Below, piece by piece: positions 7,007-11,954 of a DNA stretch of 11,954 nt. A program made the translations under genes and the position numbers. The stretch covers positions 1 to 11,954 of the forward strand of contig NZ_CALJRX010000222.1 in the NCBI RefSeq assembly GCF_937976265.1, in the 5' to 3' direction. The stretch's first letter is position 1. Each line of letters opens with the position of its first letter. The DNA comes from an uncultured Haemophilus sp. Its GTDB lineage: Bacteria; Pseudomonadota; Gammaproteobacteria; Enterobacterales; Pasteurellaceae. The notes under the pieces are model-generated. The model saw nothing but the letters and a program-made list of their open reading frames with translations, made no database searches and had not been told where the DNA came from.

Positions 7007-7471
7007 TTATTTTTCGGAAAGGTAAGGATCGGCAAAGCCTAAATTCTGCATAATTTCAGTTTCTAAACTTTCCATTTCTTCTGCTTCATCATCTTCAATG
7101 TGATCGTAACCCAGTAAATGTAAGCTACCATGCACTATCATATGCGCCCAATGCGCCATTAAAGGCTTTTCTTGCTCGATAGCTTCGCGTTCTACTACCT
7201 GGCGACAAATCACCAAATCGCCCAACAGCGGTAATTCCACTTCGTCAGGACATTCAAAAGGGAAAGACAATACATTGGTTGGACGATCTTTTCCACGATA
7301 AGTCAAATTCAAGTCATGACTTTCTGCTTCATCCACAATGCGTACCGTCATTTCGACATTATCACTTTCAGGTTGAACCGCCGCTGTTGCCCATTGCAGA
7401 ATTTGCGCTTCTGATGGCAAGCCTTCTGTATTTTCACTCGCCAGTTGCAAATCAATAATCATATTGCCCAT
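7007..7471 (-). CDS. ybeY: Endoribonuclease YbeY (rRNA maturation and 70S quality control)
   Basis: Encodes 154 residues, the usual length. YbeY is a zinc-dependent endoribonuclease needed for 16S rRNA 3' end maturation and removal of defective 70S ribosomes. The zinc site HGSLHLLGYDH places His114, His118 and His124 exactly at the E. coli positions. Other family features are RIVDEAESHDLN, the highly conserved GKDRPTNVLSFPF stretch, and LLGDLVI. A second Met at codon 4 is possible, but the first ATG is favoured because AGGAG lies 6 bp before it. That site is inside the last codons of phoH, whose stop lies 1 bp before the ybeY ATG, so translation is tightly coupled. Confidence 0.97.
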   Translation of the reverse strand: MGNMIIDLQLASENTEGLPSEAQILQWATAAVQPESDNVEMTVRIVDEAESHDLNLTYRGKDRPTNVLSFPFECPDEVELPLLGDLVICRQVVEREAIEQEKPLMAHWAHMIVHGSLHLLGYDHIEDDEAEEMESLETEIMQNLGFADPYLSEK

Positions 7472-7472
7472 G

Positions 7473-8561
7473 TTATTCTCCTAAATTTGTTTCATTTTCT
7501 GACCGCACTTTTTGCTCACGTTCAGCTCGACGCTGCGCGGCGATTTCTTGACGGCGAATTTCATCTTGGGCTTCCCATTCTTCGTAAGCTTGCACCACTT
7601 TTGCCACCACAGGATGTCGTACAATATCTTTACTCTCAAAATAGTTAAAGCTTAATTCAGACACTTTGCTTAACACTTCCATGGCGTGGCGTAAACCCGA
7701 TTTTGTGCTGCGCGGTAAATCGATTTGAGTCACATCCCCCGTAATCACGGCTTTGGAATTAAAACCAATACGGGTTAAAAACATTTTCATTTGTTCGACC
7801 GTCGTATTTTGGCTTTCATCTAAAATAATAAAGCTGTCATTAAGTGTGCGCCCACGCATATAAGCCAATGGTGCGATTTCAATCACATTACGCTCCATCA
7901 ATTTTTGTACGCGTTCAAAGCCAAGCATTTCAAATAATGCATCATAAAGTGGTCGCAAATAAGGTTCAATTTTCTGTCCTAAATCACCGGGCAGGAAACC
8001 TAATTTTTCGCCCGCTTCCACCGCAGGACGAGTCAGCAAAATGCGACGAATTTCTTGGCGCTCTAATGCTTCAACTGCCGCTGCTACGGCTAAAAAGGTT
8101 TTCCCCGTTCCGGCAGGTCCAATCCCAAAACTAATATCGTGCGTAAGAATATTATGTAAATATTGAATTTGATTTTCACCACGCGGTTTAATCAAACCAC
8201 GCTTGGTTTTAATTGTGGTGCTATAGACCTGATTTTCACTGCGTGACTCACTGCCTTCTTGCGATAACATTCTGCTCTCTTGCAAGGCAATATGCACATC
8301 TTCCAAATCAAGTTCTTTCACTTTCCCCTTAATTGGTGCTGTCTCCACATATAATGTTTGGATTAATTTAGCCGCACGATCAATTAATTGCTCATGGTGA
8401 GATTTGGGGTTTTCATCATTTGATTTCACGGTAAAAGTGAAATTATTGCGGGAAATATTGAGGTTAAATTCTTTTTCAATCAGTTTGATATTTTCATCGA
8501 ATGCACCGCAAAGGGATTGCAGACGATCATTTTCTTGAGGTTCTAAGGTAAAAGTTGTCAT
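7473..8561 (-). CDS. ybeZ: PhoH-family ATPase (YbeZ)
   Basis: Encodes 362 residues. An N-terminal region of about 120 residues precedes the PhoH P-loop domain: Walker A GPAGTGKT with Lys154, TRPAVEAGEKLGFLPGD, and Walker B FIILDESQN with Asp248-Glu249. The PhoH/YbeZ family consists of ATPases, some with RNA helicase activity, and YbeZ partners YbeY in rRNA processing; the adjacent ybeY supports this. The C-terminus (about 335-362) is a charged helix, EEWEAQDEIRRQEI onwards, and a perfect uptake signal at 7502-7510 encodes part of it (KVRS). No good Shine-Dalgarno stands before the ATG; an ATG 10 bp upstream is out of frame. It heads the phoH-ybeY-HAD operon, and miaB and lnt, often linked in other gammaproteobacteria, are not next to it. 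Confidence 0.95.
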   Translation of the reverse strand: MTTFTLEPQENDRLQSLCGAFDENIKLIEKEFNLNISRNNFTFTVKSNDENPKSHHEQLIDRAAKLIQTLYVETAPIKGKVKELDLEDVHIALQESRMLSQEGSESRSENQVYSTTIKTKRGLIKPRGENQIQYLHNILTHDISFGIGPAGTGKTFLAVAAAVEALERQEIRRILLTRPAVEAGEKLGFLPGDLGQKIEPYLRPLYDALFEMLGFERVQKLMERNVIEIAPLAYMRGRTLNDSFIILDESQNTTVEQMKMFLTRIGFNSKAVITGDVTQIDLPRSTKSGLRHAMEVLSKVSELSFNYFESKDIVRHPVVAKVVQAYEEWEAQDEIRRQEIAAQRRAEREQKVRSENETNLGE

Positions 8562-8595
8562 TAAATGTCATTTTAGAATTGTGAATACTGTCTCC

Positions 8596-8623
8596 ATTTT
8601 AGCCTAATTACGATGAATGTAAA
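8596..8623 (-). promoter_or_regulatory. Predicted sigma70 promoter of the phoH-ybeY-HAD operon
   Basis: On the minus strand, -35 TTTACA (8623-8618) and -10 TAAAAT (8601-8596) each match consensus at five of six positions and are 16 bp apart. The first base of the -35 lies in the T-run of the gshF terminator. The transcript would begin near 8589, about 27 nt before the phoH ATG. Confidence 0.65.
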
Positions 8624-8650
8624 ACGGGCTTCACCAACTGATGAAGCCCG
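8620..8650 (-). terminator. Rho-independent terminator of gshF
   Basis: Arms CGGGCTTCA and TGAAGCCCG (8625-8633 and 8642-8650) pair perfectly over 9 bp with an 8-nt loop. Read on the minus strand they are followed by TTTTACATT. The hairpin starts 9 bp after the gshF stop and separates gshF from phoH. Confidence 0.87.
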
Positions 8651-8659
8651 ATAACCAAA

Positions 8660-10933
8660 TTAAGGCAATTCAGGGAAAAGCATCTTAATCACATTCATTG
8701 TCAATCGTCGAGATTGTCCACTAAATGGGAAAATATGCATCATCATCATAGGATTAAAGTTTGCTTCAATCACACCCCACGAACGTAAACTCGGTTCTGC
8801 CGGCTGTTTCAAATCAGGAATAATTAAATCTACGCCACAAACTGCCGCCCCCATTGCCTTGCTAATCCCTACCGCAATTTCTTTGTAACTGGCATGCATT
8901 TCATCCGTCATATCAATAGAATCACCGCCTGTACTAATATTAGAATTCGCACGTAATTGAACAAGTTGATCTTTTGCAGGAATAGAATCTACGGTTAATC
9001 CTTGCTCCTTAAGCTGCAACTGCTCAATATCCCCCAATGCAATTTTTTTCAATGGTGTACGACTGCCATCGCCCCGTAAAGGATGATCATTTTTAGCGGC
9101 AACTAATTCAGCAACGGTATGTACACCATCTCCAATGACATTTGCTGGAACACGTAATAAGACGGCTAACGTTTGATCACCCAGCACAAAGAAACGATAT
9201 TCAGTGCCAACTAGATAATCTTCAACCATGATCTCTTTATCTTCACGGAAAGCAATCTCTACTGCTTTTGCAAAATCATCTCTATCCGTTACACCTTGTT
9301 GGAAAATACTGATCCCTAAACCAAAATTCGTTGATTTTGGCTTAATCACGACAGCGCGATTCTCAAAAAGTGGGAAATTTTCGACCGCACTTTTCACATC
9401 GGTAAACTCGATGCTTTGCGGTACATTAAATCCTGCTTTAGCTAAGACTTTCTTCGTCACCACTTTATTTTCCATAATGAGCGGGGAAATATAGCTATCG
9501 TGAGACGTCATATTACCGTTTTTCACATATTCCAAATGATCGCCAAATTGAAGGCTGAGAAATTGATCGCGTTCATCTAAAATCTCAATGTTTAATCCTT
9601 TTTGGATTGCATCAAACAATAACGCTTGTGTGGACAGTTCCATATTATCAAACGCACTCAATGCATAAAAACGTTCAAAGGCTTTTGCTTTATTAGATTG
9701 CGCAATATCTGCCCCTAATTGTTGGTAACTGCCGACCTGTTCAATTGCCGCAACCACTTTTGCACAAAGCGTTTGGCTTGGATCCGCAAATTGTCCTAAT
9801 TTGTCTTTAACAATCGTTTTAATCTCATCACTCACATTGAGTTGCTCAAGCATTTTGAGCATTTCAAGGAGGACTAATTCCCCTTCTACCGCATAGACAC
9901 TTTGCTGTCTTGGGTCTTCCCATGCCACTTCAGCAAGACGTGCTTTACCTAATTTTATGCCTTCTTGATCAGCGGTATCTTCAAGCCATGCCATTAACAA
10001 AATAAAATAATGAATGAATTTCGCATCAGCAAGTTCCATTCCATAAGGTGCAAACGGATTGAGATCAAACAAACGAAATTCTAAATATTGAATTCCTTTT
10101 TCAAGTAAATCTCGCGCTTTTTTAGCACCACGCAAACGTACACTTGAGTAAAACTCTTTTTCCGCAATCAAATCACCCGATTTCACCCAGTGTTCTAACG
10201 TCTCAACATACTCTTGCAAACTGTCATAAGAGACGTGGATCTTCGGATCATTCACATAACCATATTTTCCTGAACGTAAACTGCGCACATATTGATGCGG
10301 TTTAAGGGGGGAATTACCTCTGAAATATTTTTCTTCTACCGTTGGTGTCGCAGAAAACAGATAAAGCAGAATCCATTGATAGCGTAAGAAGTTTTTTGCT
10401 ATTTTTAGGTAAAAATCATTTCGAAAATCAACCGCACTTTGTGTTTCATTTTGCGCATAAAATAAGGCATCAATAAACTTAGGGTCAATTTGAAAATTGT
10501 AATGAATACCACTGACCATTTGCTTATATTTACCGTAAGACTGGACTAAATGCTCACGATAAGCCACATCGTCCTGATTATCTAATTGTGCGACCTTAAT
10601 GTGCTCTTCTGGCGGTAACCCTGCAGGCATACTAAAAGGAAAAATAAATTCATCCTCTGGTAATGTACGCAAAGTCACTTCATGAATGGCTGAAAGCCAA
10701 CGTAGTGTATCCTCTAACTTTTTCATAGGAGGGGTCACTAATTCCAACTGACTTTCTGCAAAATCTGTTTGAATGTAAGGGTGGAAACGACGATTACCAA
10801 AGGCTTTAGGGTGCAATGATGTCACAATTGAACCATCCGAATGCACCCGTTGACTTTCCTTTTCAATCCCAAATGACCCTTGCTGAAATAAGAGCTCTAG
10901 GTGATGTTGTTTAATAATTTGCTGAATATTCAT
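8660..10933 (-). CDS. gshF: Bifunctional glutamate-cysteine ligase/glutathione synthetase GshF
   Basis: Encodes 757 residues from the ATG at 10933-10931, preceded by AAGGA. The frame is open to 10981, but the extra 16 residues have no ribosome binding site and overlap the likely promoter. GshF performs both ATP-dependent steps of glutathione synthesis. The N-terminal part (to about 470) is a GshA-type glutamate-cysteine ligase, with FGIEKESQRV at 21-30 and RGAKKARDLLEKGIQYLEFRL in two conserved blocks. The C-terminal part (about 490-757) is an ATP-grasp domain like D-Ala-D-Ala ligase rather than GshB: VVIKPKSTNFGLG around Lys531, EDYLVGTEYRFF from 571, and the metal-binding end EANFNPMMMMH at 723-733. 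Length agrees with the roughly 750 residues of known GshF enzymes, first described in Streptococcus agalactiae and Pasteurella multocida. Uptake signals lie at 9384-9392 and 10431-10439, each read as SAV. Confidence 0.97.
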   Translation of the reverse strand: MNIQQIIKQHHLELLFQQGSFGIEKESQRVHSDGSIVTSLHPKAFGNRRFHPYIQTDFAESQLELVTPPMKKLEDTLRWLSAIHEVTLRTLPEDEFIFPFSMPAGLPPEEHIKVAQLDNQDDVAYREHLVQSYGKYKQMVSGIHYNFQIDPKFIDALFYAQNETQSAVDFRNDFYLKIAKNFLRYQWILLYLFSATPTVEEKYFRGNSPLKPHQYVRSLRSGKYGYVNDPKIHVSYDSLQEYVETLEHWVKSGDLIAEKEFYSSVRLRGAKKARDLLEKGIQYLEFRLFDLNPFAPYGMELADAKFIHYFILLMAWLEDTADQEGIKLGKARLAEVAWEDPRQQSVYAVEGELVLLEMLKMLEQLNVSDEIKTIVKDKLGQFADPSQTLCAKVVAAIEQVGSYQQLGADIAQSNKAKAFERFYALSAFDNMELSTQALLFDAIQKGLNIEILDERDQFLSLQFGDHLEYVKNGNMTSHDSYISPLIMENKVVTKKVLAKAGFNVPQSIEFTDVKSAVENFPLFENRAVVIKPKSTNFGLGISIFQQGVTDRDDFAKAVEIAFREDKEIMVEDYLVGTEYRFFVLGDQTLAVLLRVPANVIGDGVHTVAELVAAKNDHPLRGDGSRTPLKKIALGDIEQLQLKEQGLTVDSIPAKDQLVQLRANSNISTGGDSIDMTDEMHASYKEIAVGISKAMGAAVCGVDLIIPDLKQPAEPSLRSWGVIEANFNPMMMMHIFPFSGQSRRLTMNVIKMLFPELP

Positions 10934-10963
10934 ATCCGTCCTTATTAGAAATTTCCACCTGAC

Positions 10964-10991
10964 ATTATGGAGAAAAAACAACGTGGGGCAA
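10964..10991 (-). promoter_or_regulatory. Candidate promoter of gshF
   Basis: On the minus strand, -35 TTGCCC (10991-10986) and -10 CATAAT (10969-10964) are 16 bp apart, matching consensus at four and five of six positions. The transcript would begin near 10957, about 24 nt before the gshF ATG. This is a sequence match only. Confidence 0.4.
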
Positions 10992-11020
10992 AGTAAGAAA
11001 ATAGAATGGAATATGAAATT

Positions 11021-11048
11021 TTGATATAAGAGAAAAGCATCTAATAAT
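11021..11048 (+). promoter_or_regulatory. Predicted promoter of the fbpA remnant
   Basis: -35 TTGATA (11021-11026) and -10 AATAAT (11043-11048) each match consensus at five of six positions with a 16-bp spacer. The leader would be about 85 nt. The -10 lies inside the Fur-box-like sequence. Confidence 0.5.
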
Positions 11049-11061
11049 TATTTGTATTATC
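11043..11061 (+). promoter_or_regulatory. Fur-box-like operator before the fbpA remnant
   Basis: This 19-bp site matches the classical Fur consensus GATAATGATAATCATTATC at 13 of 19 positions by hand alignment, with both outer halves (ATAAT and ATTATC) intact. It overlaps the predicted -10, the expected place for iron-dependent repression of an iron uptake gene. AT-richness makes chance matches possible. Confidence 0.5.
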
Positions 11062-11138
11062 TATTCTGGGTTATTAGAAGGAGGCAATTTTTATTTTCAG
11101 AAAATGGGACATTTGCCCGATAACATAAAGGAGTTTTC

Positions 11139-11696
11139 ATGAAAATTAAGCACTTCAAAATTGCCGCACTGACTGGCTTAATGGCATTTGCAGGATTCGC
11201 TTCTGCAGATATTACCGTTTACAACGGACAACATAAAGAAGGTGCAAAAGCCGTTGCCGATGCATTTCCAAAAGCAACGGGCATCAAAGTCACCTTAAAC
11301 AGTGCGAAAAGCGATCAACTTGCGGGTCAATTGAAAGAAGAGGGAGATAAAACCCCTGCAGATGTATTCTATTCTGAACAAACTGCACACAAAGGTGTGC
11401 CTGTTGCACCGAAAAAAGACTGGATCGCGCTAAGTGGTCGTTCTCGTGTTGTGGTTTATGATCACACCAAATTATCTGAAAAAGACATGGAAAAATCCGT
11501 GTTAGATTATGCAACACCAAAATGGAAAGATAAAATCGGTTATGTTCCAACTTCAGGTGCATTCTTGGAACAAGTTGTGGCGATTACCAAATTAAAAGGT
11601 AAAGATGCGGCACTTAAATGGTTAAAAGGCTTGAAAGAAAACGGTGCTATAATGACTAAAAAAGGCGGAACCACATTGTTCCGCCTTTTTATATGA
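11139..11696 (+). pseudogene. fbpA: Truncated ferric iron-binding periplasmic protein (FbpA/HitA-type) remnant
   Basis: An open frame of 185 codons with a strong AAAGGAG site; intact FbpA/HitA proteins have about 330 residues. Residues 1-23 are a Sec signal peptide ending ASA, and the mature start DITVYNGQHKEG is typical of FbpA, the periplasmic Fe3+ binder of the FbpABC transporter. The mature protein keeps two expected iron ligands, His9 and Glu57. Two losses are seen against H. influenzae HitA as I recall it. About 23 residues are missing in frame between SEQTA and HKGVP (near 11375-11390). Everything after LKENG (residue 169, 11645) is also absent, including the NNYYWYN segment carrying the two tyrosine ligands. 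The last 16 codons are unrelated and run through a terminator hairpin. No fbpB or fbpC follows. No other frame downstream resumes FbpA, so this is deletion rather than a frameshift. An iron-binding product is very unlikely. Confidence 0.87.
11658..11690. terminator. Bidirectional terminator between the fbpA remnant and the TerC-family gene
   Basis: Arms GGCGGAAC (11664-11671) and GTTCCGCC (11678-11685) pair perfectly around a 6-nt loop, flanked by six A on the left and five T on the right that extend the stem. It can terminate both convergent transcripts. The left arm, loop and right arm are all inside the end of the fbpA remnant frame, which is unusual for an intact gene and points to a junction just upstream. 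Confidence 0.88.
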
Positions 11697-11697
11697 T

Positions 11698-11954
11698 TTA
11701 ATGATCAAGTACTTTTCGCATTTTGATGTTGAGCATTTCAACTACTACTGAGAAGCCCATTGCAAAGTAAATGTAGCCTTTTGGAATATGAATATCCAAA
11801 CTTTCAGCCATTAAACTTACTCCAACTAAAATTAAGAATGCTAAGGCTAAAATCTTCAATGTCGGATGGGTATCAACAAAATCACCAATTGGTTTCGCTG
11901 CAAACATCATCACTCCAACTGCAATCATAATTGCCAAGATCATCACTGGAAGGT
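11698..11954 (-). CDS. TerC/YgdQ-family integral membrane protein (C-terminal part, cut by window edge)
   Basis: The frame is open to the window edge, so about 85 C-terminal residues are present; a GTG at 11946 is inside the frame and is not taken as the start. Three hydrophobic segments are visible: around PVMILAIMIAVGVMMF, LKILALAFLILVGVSLMA, and GYIYFAMGFSVVVEMLN. The spacing with AKPIGDFV, DIHIPKGYIYFA and the basic end KMRKV fits the C-terminal region of the TerC family (YgdQ-like, UPF0053). TerC proteins are inner-membrane proteins linked to metal ion export or metal loading of secreted proteins in some bacteria, but the function of this branch is not settled. It converges on the fbpA remnant, with a shared terminator 8 bp past its stop. 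Confidence 0.85.
   Translation of the reverse strand, partial: LPVMILAIMIAVGVMMFAAKPIGDFVDTHPTLKILALAFLILVGVSLMAESLDIHIPKGYIYFAMGFSVVVEMLNIKMRKVLDH

Larger units (their letters stand above)
315..10439. repeat. Dispersed Haemophilus-type DNA uptake signal sequences (ten perfect copies)
   Basis: AAGTGCGGT occurs on the plus strand at 315-323, 1455-1463 and 2843-2851. Its complement ACCGCACTT occurs at 1713-1721, 4994-5002, 5737-5745, 6570-6578, 7502-7510, 9384-9392 and 10431-10439. A one-mismatch copy at 2829-2837 faces the one at 2843. This 9-mer is the core recognised by the Haemophilus natural transformation machinery and is about as dense here as in H. influenzae. None lies in the last 1.5 kb. 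The entry spans the first to the last copy; the sequence between copies is not repeated. Confidence 0.95.

Noticed and set aside
7844..8134. Open frame of 96 codons on the plus strand, antisense to phoH
   Set aside because: It lies entirely within a well-supported PhoH gene, covers its Walker motifs, and has no recognisable protein features.
10934..10981. Upstream extension of gshF
   Set aside because: The extra 16 residues lack a ribosome binding site and overlap a promoter-like -10; GshF proteins begin near the ATG at 10933.
11648..11653. Perfect TATAAT at the end of the fbpA remnant
   Set aside because: There is no -35 at suitable distance (TTGAAA is only 11 bp away), and any transcript would be little more than the terminator hairpin.
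11139..11696. fbpA truncation as a simple frameshift or sequencing error
   Set aside because: No other frame downstream resumes FbpA sequence; the next bases are a terminator and the convergent TerC-family gene.
1..11954. CRISPR array, tRNA, insertion sequence, phage or toxin-antitoxin genes
   Set aside because: No spaced repeats, cloverleaf, transposase-like frame or terminal inverted repeats were seen; all gaps between genes are about 205 bp or less.

Overview
The window reads as ordinary chromosomal DNA of a Pasteurellaceae bacterium, most likely Haemophilus or a close relative. It is AT-rich and carries ten perfect copies of the Haemophilus-type DNA uptake signal AAGTGCGGT (either strand), about one per 1.2 kb. 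Nearly every protein resembles its H. influenzae counterpart as I remember it. A bifunctional glutathione synthetase gene (gshF) argues against H. influenzae itself, which is known to import glutathione. H. parainfluenzae or a relative is a reasonable guess, but the sequence alone does not prove it.

Left part (1-2861): a minus-strand cluster runs lipoprotein -> holD -> rimI (rimI cut by the left edge), with gaps of only 2-3 bp. Divergent from it, rsmC and a PEBP/YbhB-like gene run rightwards and end at a bidirectional terminator made from a pair of facing uptake signals. rsmC and rimI act on the ribosome, and holD encodes a clamp-loader subunit.

Centre (2868-6200): tmaR (minus) lies divergent from serC -> hisC -> tpx (plus). 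serC and hisC encode PLP aminotransferases for serine/pyridoxine and histidine (or aromatic) synthesis. tpx encodes a thiol peroxidase. A strong hairpin with a T-run lies between serC and hisC, only 13 bp before the hisC start, so hisC-tpx appears to depend on read-through or on a promoter inside serC.

Right-centre (6203-8623): a minus-strand operon phoH -> ybeY -> HAD phosphatase, with a good sigma70-type promoter that overlaps the terminator of the next gene upstream. ybeY and phoH act in ribosome/RNA quality control.

Right end (8625-11954): gshF (minus) is divergent from a fbpA/hitA-like ferric-iron binding protein gene. The latter keeps a candidate promoter with a Fur-box-like operator, a signal peptide and its first half. 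It has lost an internal segment and the whole second half, including the expected tyrosine iron ligands, and no fbpB or fbpC follows. Its last 16 codons run into a bidirectional terminator shared with a convergent TerC-family membrane protein gene cut by the right edge. I interpret this as the scar of a deleted FbpABC iron transporter and regard it as the most notable feature.

No tRNA, rRNA, CRISPR array, insertion sequence or prophage gene was seen, and no stretch of more than 300 bp lacks a gene. I found no convincing novel multi-gene system.
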